Assembly: GCF_012935325.2 (NCBI RefSeq)
Contig: NZ_JABBYG020000007.1
Coordinates: 1 to 64,000 of the forward strand
DNA length: 64,000 bases
Direction: 5' to 3'
From: Paenibacillus sp. PL91
Lineage (GTDB): Bacteria; Bacillota; Bacilli; Paenibacillales; Paenibacillaceae
The notes below the pieces were generated by a model, which saw only the letters and a list, made by a program, of their open reading frames with translations, searched no databases and had not been told where the DNA came from. Numbering within the stretch: the stretch's first letter is position 1; each line of letters starts with the position of its first letter. The position numbers and the translations under genes were made by a program. Positions 16,943 to 26,581 of this stretch are shown here, piece after piece.

Positions 16943-17923
16943 TTACTCGGTCTTAACCTTCTCGCCGTATTCGCGAACGATATTGAAGATGCTGTCCTCG
17001 GATTTCACATAGCCCTGGTGGGAGTAGATGTCAAAAATAATTTGGCGGCTAGCTTCGTCGGTGCCAAGCGCAATAAAGGCATCTTGAATTTTTGTCATCC
17101 ATTCTGCATTCATGTCGGAACGAACGGAAATCGTGTCATTCGGAATATTTTCGGTATACGTCAATACGCGTGTATCTTCAAATACAGTCGGGAAATCCTT
17201 CGCTACGATCGTGCGGGCATCTTGGAAAATAGCAGCCGCGTCAACATCGCCGTTCAATACAGCAATAACGCCTTGGTCATGGCCTTTTACGGTAACAGCC
17301 GTTACGTCCTTAAGCGGATCAATTCCAGCTTCGAGCAACTTGCCTGCCGGCCATACGAAGCCTGCGGAGGAGGTTACGTTTTGGTAAGCGATTTTTTTGC
17401 CTTTCAAGTCCTCAATCGATTTAATAGGGGAATCCTTCTTCACGATAATCATCGATTTGTAGAAATCAACGAGCTGGTCGGTCGGAGCGCCCGTGTCGTC
17501 TTGTACGCCAAAGCGCTGCGCTTGAAGAATAACTTCAGCAGCACCCTTGTCCTTTGCTAATACATAGGCAGTTGGGGGAAGGAAGCCTACATCTACTTTT
17601 TGCGAAGCCATCGCTTCGATAATGGTGTTGTAGTCGGTAGAGATGCTTACTTCAACTGGGATGCCAAGCTTATCGGAGAGCAGCTGCTCAAGCGGCTTCG
17701 CCTTTGCTTCCAGCGTATCTGCATTTTGTGAAGGGACGAATTGCACGGTCAGCTTCTCTGGCACATACCCCTCGGCTTGTTCGGTGGCAGCTGGAGCATT
17801 TGTAGCATTTGTTGCAGCGTTGTTTGTTGCCGCAGCTTCGTTATTCGTTTTGTTTGCGCCACAAGCACTGAGCAGAGATACGGACAATAGCAACGGAAAA
17901 ACAAACTTAGCGATTTTTTTCAA
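16943..17923 (-). CDS. phnD: Phosphonate-type ABC transporter binding lipoprotein PhnD
   Basis: About 326-residue solute-binding lipoprotein with lipobox 'SLLSAC' and an Ala/Asn/Thr-rich tether. Its mature domain has '[20 protein letters not shown]' at the start and '[17 protein letters not shown]' near residue 115, hallmarks of PhnD/PtxB proteins. TTG 17923 is chosen because GGAGGG lies seven bases upstream; the frame is open back to 17938, but that overlaps the ribosome site. The ligand could be phosphonate, phosphite or a phosphate ester. No C-P lyase or phosphonatase gene is nearby, but a metallophosphatase is divergently encoded. Confidence 0.92.
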   Translation of the reverse strand: MKKIAKFVFPLLLSVSLLSACGANKTNNEAAATNNAATNATNAPAATEQAEGYVPEKLTVQFVPSQNADTLEAKAKPLEQLLSDKLGIPVEVSISTDYNTIIEAMASQKVDVGFLPPTAYVLAKDKGAAEVILQAQRFGVQDDTGAPTDQLVDFYKSMIIVKKDSPIKSIEDLKGKKIAYQNVTSSAGFVWPAGKLLEAGIDPLKDVTAVTVKGHDQGVIAVLNGDVDAAAIFQDARTIVAKDFPTVFEDTRVLTYTENIPNDTISVRSDMNAEWMTKIQDAFIALGTDEASRQIIFDIYSHQGYVKSEDSIFNIVREYGEKVKTE

Positions 17924-18012
17924 ACGATAACCCTCCAAAAATTCTAGTTTATGGTACTTGGTTAACTATAAGGACGGATTATTATCAGATCGTAAAACAG
18001 AGGATAAGCTTT

Positions 18013-18050
18013 TGTAAATTTGGTATATTTTGGTCCATACCTGCTAGCTT
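18013..18050. promoter_or_regulatory. Divergent phnD / metallophosphatase intergenic region with short inverted repeat
   Basis: The roughly 170 bp between phnD and the metallophosphatase gene must hold both promoters. GGTAT-N10-ATACC (near 18021-18040) is the only inverted repeat noticed. No convincing tandem PhoP boxes were found by eye. Confidence 0.3.
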
Positions 18051-18096
18051 AGCTGTTAAAATAGAAGGATTAAGGCAGTTGGAGGGAACGCATCGA

Positions 18097-19686
18097 GTGA
18101 AAACAAATGACGTATTTACGTATGAGATCATGGTGACAAGCGATATCCACGGCCATATTCAGCCGGTCGATTATCGCACGCGCGAGGAGCGCCATACGGG
18201 GCTAGCCAAAATCGCAACGCTAGTGAAAGCGGCAAGGCTGCAAACGCCGGAGCTCCTGCTGGTGGATAATGGGGACCTGCTGCAGGGAACGCCATTTGCC
18301 TATTATTCCGCGTCAGCGGGCAAGGAGCAATTGAATCCAGCCATTGCAGTGCTGAATGAGCTGAAATACGATGCGGCGGTGCTCGGCAACCATGAGTTTA
18401 ACTACGGCTTGGAGCTGCTTGGCAAAGCGGTGAAGGATTCCAGCTTCCCTTGGCTGTCGGCGGGCATTGTGGATTGCGATACGAATAAGCCTGCATTTGG
18501 CAAGCCATATATCGTAAAAACGTTAAGTCAGGGCATAAAAGTAGCTTTGTTAGGCGTTACGACACACTATATTCCGAATTGGGAAAACCCCGCTCATATT
18601 AGAGGGCTAACCTTCATGGATGCGCTGGAAGCGGCCAAGAAATGGGTCGCCCATATTCGAAAGGAAGAAAAACCGGATCTGCTCGTCGTCGCTTATCACG
18701 GCGGCTTCGAGCGCGACCTATTAAGCGGCGAGCCGGCGGAGAAGCTTACGGGGGAAAATCAGGCCTACGCCATGTGTACGGAGCTGGAAGGCATTGACGT
18801 GCTTATTACGGGGCATCAGCATCGTTTTCTCGCAAGCGAGCTTGGTGGTGTTGCCATCCTTCAACCGGGCTGCAATGGGCAAGCGTTAGGCAAAGTCAGC
18901 GTCGCATTCCGGAGAGGGCAAAGCGGATGGACCATTGCGGAGAAGAAGGCGGAGCTGCTGAGATTAGATGAGACGGTTGCCGCTGATCCCGCGATCCTGG
19001 TGCTGACGCAGGAGGTGGAGGCACAGACGCAGATCTGGCTGGACCAGCCAATCGGGCAAGTTGCCGGCGATATGACGATAGCAAGCCCGCTGCAATGCCG
19101 CAGCGCAGACCATCCTTTTATCGAGTTTATGAATAAGGTACAGATGGATGCGGCGGGCGTTGATGTCTCGAATGCAGCGCTGCTGAGCAATGAATCCGAA
19201 GGCTTCCGCGGTGATGTGACGATGCGGGATATACTTGCGAATTTCATGTATCCGAACACGCTGACCGTGCTGAGGCTTACCGGAGCGGATGTAAGAGCGG
19301 CGCTTGAGCTGACTGCGGCGTATTTCCAAGTGAATGAGGACGGTACATTAGGCGTCAATCCAGCCTACATTGTGCCGAAGCTGCAGCATTACAACTACGA
19401 TATGTGGGAAGGCATCGAGTATGAGTTAAACGCGGCGATGCCGATCGGTCAGCGTGTCACGAAGCTGCTTCGGAACGGACAGCCTTTGCAGGGCGGCGAG
19501 GAGCTTGAGGTCGTCATGAACAATTACCGGGCAGCCGGCGGTGGGGATTATGATATGTATCAAGGCAAGCAGGTCGTGCGCGAGGTACAGATCGATATGG
19601 CGGAACTGGTCGCCCAGTATTTGCAGAAGCATGGCGTGGTCGAGGTAACGTGCAACAACAATTGGCGGGTTGTCATGGAAGCTTAA
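18097..19686 (+). CDS. Cytoplasmic bifunctional metallophosphatase / 5'-nucleotidase (YunD-like)
   Basis: 529-residue enzyme with an N-terminal calcineurin-like domain. Metal ligands appear in 'TSDIHGH' (near residue 16), 'NGDLLQGTP' (near 60), 'GNHEFNYG' and 'ITGHQHRF' (near 240). A C-terminal 5'-nucleotidase domain follows, with 'NNYRAAGGGDYDMY'. There is no signal peptide, unlike UshA-type secreted enzymes, so it is probably intracellular. GTG 18097 has GGAGGG ten bases upstream. It is divergent from the phn importer, which suggests a shared response and possible release of phosphate from an imported organophosphate; this is inferred. Confidence 0.88.
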   Translation: MKTNDVFTYEIMVTSDIHGHIQPVDYRTREERHTGLAKIATLVKAARLQTPELLLVDNGDLLQGTPFAYYSASAGKEQLNPAIAVLNELKYDAAVLGNHEFNYGLELLGKAVKDSSFPWLSAGIVDCDTNKPAFGKPYIVKTLSQGIKVALLGVTTHYIPNWENPAHIRGLTFMDALEAAKKWVAHIRKEEKPDLLVVAYHGGFERDLLSGEPAEKLTGENQAYAMCTELEGIDVLITGHQHRFLASELGGVAILQPGCNGQALGKVSVAFRRGQSGWTIAEKKAELLRLDETVAADPAILVLTQEVEAQTQIWLDQPIGQVAGDMTIASPLQCRSADHPFIEFMNKVQMDAAGVDVSNAALLSNESEGFRGDVTMRDILANFMYPNTLTVLRLTGADVRAALELTAAYFQVNEDGTLGVNPAYIVPKLQHYNYDMWEGIEYELNAAMPIGQRVTKLLRNGQPLQGGEELEVVMNNYRAAGGGDYDMYQGKQVVREVQIDMAELVAQYLQKHGVVEVTCNNNWRVVMEA

Positions 19687-19694
19687 TTACAAGG

Positions 19695-19745
19695 AGCAGC
19701 CCGAAGCCGGAAAATATCGTTTTGGGCTGCTTCTTCTTCTTCCTT
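19695..19745 (+). terminator. Terminator after the metallophosphatase gene
   Basis: An AGCAGCCC...GGGCTGCT stem with a long AT-rich loop is followed by a pyrimidine tract (TTCTTCTTCTTCC). It lies between convergent genes. Confidence 0.75.
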
Positions 19746-19759
19746 CCGCTGTGTTGGCG

Positions 19760-20590
19760 CTATACCCGATTCATCCGACGATATTCAGAGGGGCTAACCT
19801 TCACTTTTTTTGAAAATATTCGGCTTAAATAAAATCCGTTGCTGTAACCGCATGCTTGGGCAATTTGCTCTAATGGCAAATGGGTCTCGGTCAGAAGTGA
19901 TTTGGCTTTTTCTATTCGAAGCGTGGATAGGTAGCGAGAAGGCGCCAAGCCTACGCTCCGCTGGAACCTGCGGCTAAGCTGTACAGGACTTATGCCGAGC
20001 TCAGCTGCAAGATTATGCATGCTTATATCCTGATAGCGATTCTGATGAATGAAGGCCTTGGCCTGTTCAATAAGCGGATCAGCAAACTCAGCCTCCTGAT
20101 TAACGGGATAGGATTCCGTCTGGCGGCAAAATTGCCAAATATCGTTCAGTATATGATTTTGCCAATACAGATTCTGATCCTCGGTGGATCCCGATTGCTG
20201 CTTTAGGCTATTCAAATTGTCGGCCAGGCGATTCCGGTGCTGAATGATCAGCTTGTATGCGGATTCGGACAGCTGCTGCTGGACCGCATGTTCACGTTCA
20301 TTCATGGCGAATGCATGGCTTGAAACCGAGCCAAGAGTAAATCCGATAAAGTGAAACGATAACGCATGGATCACGCTGCGATGAAAGCGATAGCCCGGCG
20401 GACAAACGACCACATCTCCCATTCGAGCTGTTCCCTCTACTTCCCCTATTCGATACGAGAAGCTCCCGCTCTCCACGGCAAACAGCACCCATAGATCATA
20501 CGTATCTACGCTTAATTGAAACTGGGACTTGCTATCCCAAAAGATATGGTGAGAAAGAATAGGATAAAGGCTGGAGCTGAGTAGCGTCAC
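19760..20590 (-). CDS. AraC-family transcriptional regulator
   Basis: 276-residue regulator with an N-terminal cupin-like sensor region and a C-terminal double helix-turn-helix. Visible signatures are 'MHNLAAELGISPVQLSRRFQ' (about 200-219) and 'IAQACGYSNGFYLSRIFSK' (about 247-265). GTG 20590 is the start, with GGAGGTGGAG upstream. It is divergent from the FAD-oxidoreductase gene (117 bp between starts), so that gene and perhaps the whole 20708-30915 run are likely targets. The sensor half probably binds a sugar or sugar acid; the ligand is unknown. Confidence 0.9.
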   Translation of the reverse strand: MTLLSSSLYPILSHHIFWDSKSQFQLSVDTYDLWVLFAVESGSFSYRIGEVEGTARMGDVVVCPPGYRFHRSVIHALSFHFIGFTLGSVSSHAFAMNEREHAVQQQLSESAYKLIIQHRNRLADNLNSLKQQSGSTEDQNLYWQNHILNDIWQFCRQTESYPVNQEAEFADPLIEQAKAFIHQNRYQDISMHNLAAELGISPVQLSRRFQRSVGLAPSRYLSTLRIEKAKSLLTETHLPLEQIAQACGYSNGFYLSRIFSKKVKVSPSEYRRMNRV

Positions 20591-20707
20591 TTTTCTCCAC
20601 CTCCACGATGAAATAAAGTATATGGGTATATGATAGCGTAGTGCATGTTAAATCACTAGCCTCCATATTATGATGAAGTCAAATCGATGTAGTGGAGGTT
20701 TAGCCAG

Positions 20708-22963
20708 ATGAAAATCGAGCATATAAAATCCGATATTACCGTAATTGGCGGTGGGCTTGCGGGTGTTTGCGCCGCCGTCTCTGCAGCCCGTCTTGGGCAG
20801 ACCGTATCTTTAATTAATAACAGACCGGTTCTCGGAGGCAATTCCAGCAGCGAGGTCCGGGTATGGGTGTGCGGTGCAACGGCGCATGGAACGCAGCGTT
20901 ATGCAAGAGAAACCGGCATCATGGGTGAAATGTTCGTCGAGAACCAGTACCGAAACCCCGAAGGGAATCCTTATTTATGGGATCTTGTCGTTCTGGAGAC
21001 CGTTCGCGCGGAAAAAAATATTCGCTTATTCCTTAACACGGATGTGCATGAGGCGGAAGCGGAAGGACCGGAGCATGACCGGGCCATTCAAAGCGTAACA
21101 GGCTGGATGATGGGCTCAGAGCGTAAAATTCGTTTCGAGAGCAGCATGTATATCGATTGTACCGGCGATGGCCTTGTTGGCTTCCTTGCCGGAGCGAAAT
21201 ACAGAATCGGCCGCGAAGCCAAGGATGAGTACAACGAGGATTGGGCGCCGGAGGTGGCGGATGATATTACGCTTGGCAGCACGCTGCTATTTTATACGAA
21301 GGAGGCCGATAGGCCGGTCAAATATATTCCGCCAAGCTTTGCCAAGGATATTACGCAAACGACGATACCGATGAAGCGGGTAATCCGCAGCGGAGATTCT
21401 GGATGTCACTATTGGTGGATCGAATGGGGCGGAGAGCTGGATACGGTCCATGACAACGAACGGATACGTGACGAGCTGTGGTCGGTTATTTACGGGATTT
21501 GGAACTATATTAAAAATTCAGGCCAATTCGATGCGGAAAATATGACGTTGGAATGGGTAGGATCCATTCCCGGCAAACGGGAGTATCGGCGTTTTCACGG
21601 GGATTATATGCTGAACCAGAACGATATTTTGGCGCAGGAGCCATTCGAGGACCGTATTGCCTTCGGGGGCTGGTCCATCGATCTTCATCCGCCGCAAGGC
21701 ATGTACTCGGAAGAGAGCGGCTCGAAGCATCTATATCCGGACGGCGTCTATCACATCCCGTTTAGAAGCTTGTATTCAAGTAATGTTCGCAATATGTTGT
21801 TTGCTGGCCGGGACATTAGCGCGACACATGTTGCTTTCGGCACGACAAGAGTGATGGCAACCTGTGCTGTAATCGGGGAAGCGGCAGGCAGCGGCGCTGC
21901 GCTTTCCGTACAGAAAGGGATTACGCCGCGTGTGCTTCACCGCGATTATATGAAGGAATTGCAGCAGGTTATGCTGCGGCAGGATGCATCCATCATTGGT
22001 GTGGCCGGCAATGATCCGGATGATCTGGCAAAAACCGCCCGCATTTCCGCATCCAGCACGCTGGAGCGAATTGCGATTGAAAACGCCACAGTCATGCATT
22101 CACTGGATCGCGATATCGGCATATTGTTCCCGGTTCATCCCGTGCTGGCATCGGTTGAGCTGCTTGTCGATGCTAAGCAGGTCACAACGCTTGAGGTGGA
22201 GCTATGGCACACGGGCAAGGGAGAGAATTACGTACCTAAGCAATGGGTGAAATCAGCTTCCAAGTCCGTTGCCGCGGGCAACAAGCAGTGGGTTAAGCTG
22301 GATTTGGATTGGCAGCCGGAGTCAGCCTGCAATGCTTTTGTTATCGTCAAAGCGAATGAGGCTATAACGCTGCACGGATCGGATGAGCCGTTAACCGGTG
22401 TGCTTTGCTTTGAGAAGGGGCCTAAGCCGGTAGTATCCGCATTGCTGGAGGATCATCAGCCCGACCAGCCGGTCGCGCAGTGGAGCATGCGCAAATGGAA
22501 TCGTCGGCCGGTATGCTTGAGGGTAACGCCAGATACGGAGTCCTATGCGGCGAGTCAAGTTACCGACGGCTATATAAGGCCTTATGCTGGCCCGCATATG
22601 TGGGCATCCAACCCATTATCCGCTAATTCCCAGGAATGGATTCAATTAGTTTGGGATAACGAGCAGGAGATTGGTGAAATTCATCTAACCTTTAACGATG
22701 ACGTAAATGAGGATTTAATCAACCTGCATCATCATCGAACGCCATTTGCTGTTATTCCCGAGGTCGTGCAAAGCTATCGCATGCAAGCGTACATCGCTGG
22801 GGAATGGGTTACGATCCTAACGGAGCAGGATAATCACAAACGGAAAAAAGTGCATCACCTCCCAGAAGCGATTGTTACTAACCAAATAAAACTATGCATA
22901 GAGACAACGAATGGATGTCCGCGTGCGGAGGTTTGCGAGATCAGAGTCTATGGTTTATCCTAA
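20708..22963 (+). CDS. FAD-dependent oxidoreductase (PF12831 type)
   Basis: 751-residue protein. The N-terminal Rossmann motif 'VIGGGLAGVCAAVSAARLG' (about residues 12-30) and 'VLGGNSSSEVRVW' mark the FAD_oxidored family. The FAD region ends near residue 420 with 'FAGRDISATHVAFGTTRVMA'. The remaining 300 residues look like beta-sandwich domains, carbohydrate-binding in character. No signal peptide is seen. Start 20708 has GGAGG at a good distance. Family members often sit in sugar-utilisation loci, but few have known substrates. It follows a divergent AraC gene and precedes a YesN/YesM pair, so the substrate may be an imported carbohydrate derivative. Confidence 0.88.
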   Translation: MKIEHIKSDITVIGGGLAGVCAAVSAARLGQTVSLINNRPVLGGNSSSEVRVWVCGATAHGTQRYARETGIMGEMFVENQYRNPEGNPYLWDLVVLETVRAEKNIRLFLNTDVHEAEAEGPEHDRAIQSVTGWMMGSERKIRFESSMYIDCTGDGLVGFLAGAKYRIGREAKDEYNEDWAPEVADDITLGSTLLFYTKEADRPVKYIPPSFAKDITQTTIPMKRVIRSGDSGCHYWWIEWGGELDTVHDNERIRDELWSVIYGIWNYIKNSGQFDAENMTLEWVGSIPGKREYRRFHGDYMLNQNDILAQEPFEDRIAFGGWSIDLHPPQGMYSEESGSKHLYPDGVYHIPFRSLYSSNVRNMLFAGRDISATHVAFGTTRVMATCAVIGEAAGSGAALSVQKGITPRVLHRDYMKELQQVMLRQDASIIGVAGNDPDDLAKTARISASSTLERIAIENATVMHSLDRDIGILFPVHPVLASVELLVDAKQVTTLEVELWHTGKGENYVPKQWVKSASKSVAAGNKQWVKLDLDWQPESACNAFVIVKANEAITLHGSDEPLTGVLCFEKGPKPVVSALLEDHQPDQPVAQWSMRKWNRRPVCLRVTPDTESYAASQVTDGYIRPYAGPHMWASNPLSANSQEWIQLVWDNEQEIGEIHLTFNDDVNEDLINLHHHRTPFAVIPEVVQSYRMQAYIAGEWVTILTEQDNHKRKKVHHLPEAIVTNQIKLCIETTNGCPRAEVCEIRVYGLS

Positions 22964-23032
22964 TCTATTACTATTGGAATCGCTCACAGCATAGACTGGT
23001 ATAGGTTAGGCGAAAGGAAGGGAGAGGGTATC

Positions 23033-24574
23033 ATGGCTGAGAAACCGTTGAACGTTCTAATTGTCGATGACGAGGTTCCGCTGAGGCAGGAGCTTCGCCT
23101 ATTCCCATGGGAGGACTGCGGCGCCGTCTTAATCGGCGAGGCCGGGAATGGCGAGGAAGCGCTGCAAGCGTGCGGGGTCTGCGTGCCGGATGTCGTGGTC
23201 ACGGATATCACGATGCCGATTATGGACGGAATTACGCTCATTAGGGAGCTTAGGAAAAAATACCCTGCCATTCAAATTATTTTGCTGACTTGTCACAGCG
23301 ATTTCCATTATGTTCAGGAGGCGCTCCGGCTTGGAGCGCTTGAATACTTATTAAAGGTATCGATGGAAGAAGAGGAAATGAAGCAAGCGATGATCAAAGT
23401 AAGAGAAGCGATCATCAAGGAGCGCCGTTCCCTTGATAATGAAAGATCTGAACGGCGGCTGCTGCAAGCGGCAGCGTTCGGGAAGCTGCTGCGCGGTCAT
23501 GCGCTTAACAGCGACGATTGGAAGCCTATTGAGCTGGATGGAGCGGGGCCCTATAGATTGGCGCGCCTGATTCTGGATGCGCCGAATGCTTCTTACATTC
23601 CCGCGAGGCAGCGAATCCAACAGACATTGAAAGATAGAGAAAGATCTGATCCGAATTGGCTGACTTGGCTGACTACAGGCGAGAAGGAGTATTTCGTCCT
23701 ACTGGCAGAACAGCAATCCGAAGCGCAAGCAGCTGCAACGCTTAGCGGGGTCGTACAAGCGCTGGAGTGCTGCTTGAAGGAGTGTGAAGAGCTGTCCGAA
23801 CACCTGGTGACGGTGCATGCGATTATCAGTGAACCAATCACAAGGAAGGAAGAGCTTGCGTATTCGCTAGCTCATACGACTGAATGGAAGGACGCGCTTT
23901 TTTACGATGGATCTTCTGGGAGCAGCGTACGGATCGGCAGGCCGCTTCCTTTCAGCGAGATGACGGATAAGCATGTGAAGGAACTGAATGAGAGGTTAAG
24001 AATGGCAAGCAGGTCTTCTGCATTCCTAAAAAATTGCATACAAGGGGATTTACCTAAATGGTGTTCAGCGATACGCATTCGGCCTCAGCAGCTCAAGCAG
24101 CGCATGCTGAATTGGCAGATGGAATGGCTGAAGGTCCATGAAGGTGCTGAGCTTGATGGCCGAGGCATTACGCAATTGATGGGAGCACAAACCTTGCGGC
24201 AAATGATTGCCTGCCTCATTCATAATATCAACGAAATCGAGAGTGGGGGAACGCGCTCGCGCATCGAAATACGCTCCGCGATCCAATGGATTCAAGCAAA
24301 CATGCAGCAGCCCATTTCGCTGCCGATCCTTGCTGAGCAGGTCGGCTTAAGCCCGCATTATGTCAGTCGGTTATTTCGTGAACAGACCGGCGACACGGTC
24401 AATCAATATATTACCCGTCTTCGAATGGAGAAGGCGGTCGAGCTGCTGAAGCGAACGAATAAAAAGGTGTACGAGATCGCGGAAGAAGTCGGAATTCCGA
24501 GCTATCGTTATTTTACCGTTACGTTTCGTAATTGGACAGGGGTGTCTCCGACGGATTACAAACGGAATCCTTAA
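23033..24574 (+). CDS. YesN-type response regulator with AraC DNA-binding domain
   Basis: 513-residue regulator. The receiver domain (1-125) has phospho-acceptor Asp58 in 'VVTDITMPIMDG' and Lys in 'EYLLKVSM'. The long middle region is of unknown fold. The C-terminal AraC helix-turn-helix pair runs from 'ISLPILAEQVGLSPHYVSRL' (about 424-443) to 'GVSPTDYK'. Start ATG 23033 follows GGGAGAGGG. The gene overlaps no neighbour; the sensor kinase begins 27 bp later. YesN/YesM pairs usually activate adjacent CUT1 transporters, which fits the permease and binding-protein genes downstream. Confidence 0.93.
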   Translation: MAEKPLNVLIVDDEVPLRQELRLFPWEDCGAVLIGEAGNGEEALQACGVCVPDVVVTDITMPIMDGITLIRELRKKYPAIQIILLTCHSDFHYVQEALRLGALEYLLKVSMEEEEMKQAMIKVREAIIKERRSLDNERSERRLLQAAAFGKLLRGHALNSDDWKPIELDGAGPYRLARLILDAPNASYIPARQRIQQTLKDRERSDPNWLTWLTTGEKEYFVLLAEQQSEAQAAATLSGVVQALECCLKECEELSEHLVTVHAIISEPITRKEELAYSLAHTTEWKDALFYDGSSGSSVRIGRPLPFSEMTDKHVKELNERLRMASRSSAFLKNCIQGDLPKWCSAIRIRPQQLKQRMLNWQMEWLKVHEGAELDGRGITQLMGAQTLRQMIACLIHNINEIESGGTRSRIEIRSAIQWIQANMQQPISLPILAEQVGLSPHYVSRLFREQTGDTVNQYITRLRMEKAVELLKRTNKKVYEIAEEVGIPSYRYFTVTFRNWTGVSPTDYKRNP

Positions 24575-24600
24575 ACAGCTGCGGGATCGGATACGGGGGT

Positions 24601-26388
24601 ATGGAGCATATGTCTAAGTTGGTCAATTGGTATAGCAGCCTAGGTCTTGCTACCAAGCAGTTCATCTATTTATTCATCGTGACGCTTCTGCTCGTGATGG
24701 TGCTTGCCTACCGCAATCTGAGCGAGGCAGAAAGTCTATTGAAAAATCAAGTCATACGCGATGCCGAGCTGCTAGTAGGCCGGACAAATCAATATATTGA
24801 TGCCAGCCTCGACAATGTCGAGAATATGCTCCTGCTGCTCTCTACCCGTTACGATCTGTTCGAGGAAGGAAACGAGGCGCTTGCCGACGATACGCTGCGC
24901 AAATTCGCCGATTATAACAATTCGATAGCCAAGACGCTGTATTTGGTTCGTACCGATGGGAAGGTCTACGCGAACTCGCAAGTCAATTATGATATCATCG
25001 GCAATCCGAAGCTGCCGGAGCTGTATGAGCTGGCGCTTCAGAATTATGGGGCAATCAATGTAAGCGAGCCCTATTACTCCCCGATGTCTGGTCACACGCT
25101 GGCCTATGTTTTGCCGGTTACCGATTTGCGCAGACAAGTGAAGGGTGTTGTCGTTGCAGAGGTGAATCTGGATTTGCTTACGGAGCGAATCGCTCCGATG
25201 ATATACCAATCGTATGCTTTAGTGACGAAAGACGGGAATATTATTAACCGGCTTGATTCTCGCGATAAAATGCTTCCTTTTCAGGCAGCGGTGTATCCGC
25301 CTGTACTGCAGGATAGCTTTCGGAAGCAGCTTGTTTCCCTTAAAGTCGGCGTTAGCCAGATCGAAGGAAATGGTTTGAAACCGCTTGTAGCCGTGAAGTC
25401 AACGAAAAACCGGCTGGGCTGGTCCTTAGCGGCATTTATTGAGGAAGACTATTTCTACCAAGACCTGCAGCAGTTAAATTATAATTACCGAACGGCCAGC
25501 ATCGTGTGGATGATTATTCTGTTGATAAGCGCCTACCTGATGAGCCGATCCTTCACGAAGCCTATTCGCCGGTTCGTAGAAAAGATGGACCGGTTAAACG
25601 ATGTGCAGATTGTCGCGAAGCTGCCGGTCACAAGAAAGGATGAGATCGGCCGGCTGACACAAAGCTATAATGACATGCTGGAGCGAATTCAAACGTTGCT
25701 GCAAAAAACGAAGTCGGCGGAGGAGCAAAAAAAGGAATATGAGCTAAAAATGCTGCGGAGCCAAATTGCGCCTCATTTTCTATATAACACGCTGGCCTGT
25801 ATAAGCAGCCTTGCCAAGCAGCAGAGGATTGACGAGGTGCGCGATACCATTCGATCCTTGGTTAAGCTGTTAGCCTTCAGCTTCGATAAACAATCGGAAT
25901 ACGTCTCGATCGAAGAGGAGCTGGAAGGGCTGCGAATGTATATGCACATTCAACAGGTGCGTTACGGCGAGCAATACAAATACCGTTTGGATATCGACCC
26001 CAGCCTGCTGCAAAACCGGATTCTTAAGCTAACCCTGCAGCCGCTTGTAGAGAATGCCCTGTTTCATGGCATTTCACCGCGTAGCGGAGGCCTTATTGCC
26101 ATTAAAGGGAGATTGGAGCGGGGCATGATCAGGCTTTATGTTCGTGATAACGGCGTCGGCATTTCAAAAGCCGAAGCTCGCAAAGCGCTGCATGACCATT
26201 TCGAGCAGGAACGCTCGAAATACCGTTTTACCGGAATTGGCTTACGCAATGTGCATGATCGAATCCGTATTCATTATGGCGTGCCCTATGGCTTGAGAAT
26301 AGGGAGCGCCAGCGGCGTCGGAACCGTTATCCGGGTGGACATCCCCGTTCTTACCGAAAACGATGAACGTTTAGGTGTTTTGAGCTAA
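24601..26388 (+). CDS. YesM-type sensor histidine kinase
   Basis: About 595 residues. Transmembrane helix 1 is near 15-35, then a dCACHE-like extracellular sensor to about 300, helix 2 ('IVWMIILLISAYLM'), a HAMP domain, and a His_kinase domain with phospho-acceptor His392 in 'QIAPHFLYN'. ATP-binding motifs are 'LVENALFHG', 'DNGVGIS' and 'GIGLRNVHDRI'. The frame is open to 24532, inside the response-regulator gene. ATG 24601 or 24610 is the realistic start, with GGGGG just upstream; the choice is uncertain. It is the membrane sensor partner of the preceding YesN-type gene and probably detects an extracellular sugar, possibly through the binding protein. Confidence 0.92.
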   Translation: MEHMSKLVNWYSSLGLATKQFIYLFIVTLLLVMVLAYRNLSEAESLLKNQVIRDAELLVGRTNQYIDASLDNVENMLLLLSTRYDLFEEGNEALADDTLRKFADYNNSIAKTLYLVRTDGKVYANSQVNYDIIGNPKLPELYELALQNYGAINVSEPYYSPMSGHTLAYVLPVTDLRRQVKGVVVAEVNLDLLTERIAPMIYQSYALVTKDGNIINRLDSRDKMLPFQAAVYPPVLQDSFRKQLVSLKVGVSQIEGNGLKPLVAVKSTKNRLGWSLAAFIEEDYFYQDLQQLNYNYRTASIVWMIILLISAYLMSRSFTKPIRRFVEKMDRLNDVQIVAKLPVTRKDEIGRLTQSYNDMLERIQTLLQKTKSAEEQKKEYELKMLRSQIAPHFLYNTLACISSLAKQQRIDEVRDTIRSLVKLLAFSFDKQSEYVSIEEELEGLRMYMHIQQVRYGEQYKYRLDIDPSLLQNRILKLTLQPLVENALFHGISPRSGGLIAIKGRLERGMIRLYVRDNGVGISKAEARKALHDHFEQERSKYRFTGIGLRNVHDRIRIHYGVPYGLRIGSASGVGTVIRVDIPVLTENDERLGVLS

Positions 26389-26405
26389 GCGGTCTATCAG
26401 AATTC

Positions 26406-26437
26406 GAGGCTGTCCTGCGGGATGGCCTCTTGGTTTG
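26406..26437 (+). terminator. Hairpin after the kinase gene
   Basis: GAGGC-tgt-CC...GG-atg-GCCTC is followed by TTGGTTTGT. The T-run is imperfect; it is a probable partial terminator separating the two-component genes from the transporter. Confidence 0.55.
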
Positions 26438-26486
26438 TAGGCGCACTTATAGCCGCATTTAAATACGTTCCCTTTCCCTTAAATCC

Positions 26487-26511
26487 ATACACTTTTTACG
26501 TTTTTGTGTAT
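26487..26511. promoter_or_regulatory. Inverted repeat upstream of the CUT1 transporter, possible YesN site
   Basis: ATACAC and GTGTAT flank a 13-bp T-rich spacer. It lies ten bases upstream of a weak promoter-like pair, TTGAGG (26521-26526) and CATACT (26545-26550). The position suits an activator such as the YesN- or AraC-type regulators encoded upstream. Confidence 0.4.
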
Positions 26512-26550
26512 ATCGGCAAATTGAGGCATTGCTTATACTTAAGACATACT

Positions 26551-26566
26551 TTGAAAGCGCAATCAT
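26551..26566. promoter_or_regulatory. Catabolite-responsive element (cre) for CcpA
   Basis: TTGAAAGCGCAATCAT matches the cre consensus WTGNAARCGNWWWCAW at every position. It lies just downstream of the putative -10 and five bases before the GGAGGG ribosome site. This is a roadblock or start-site position expected to give glucose repression of the transporter genes. Confidence 0.8.
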
Positions 26567-26581
26567 AAAAGGAGGGCTTAC

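Noticed and set aside
17939..18096. PhoP boxes between phnD and the metallophosphatase gene
   Set aside because: TTAAC-like words occur singly, but the required tandem repeats at about 11-bp spacing were not found.
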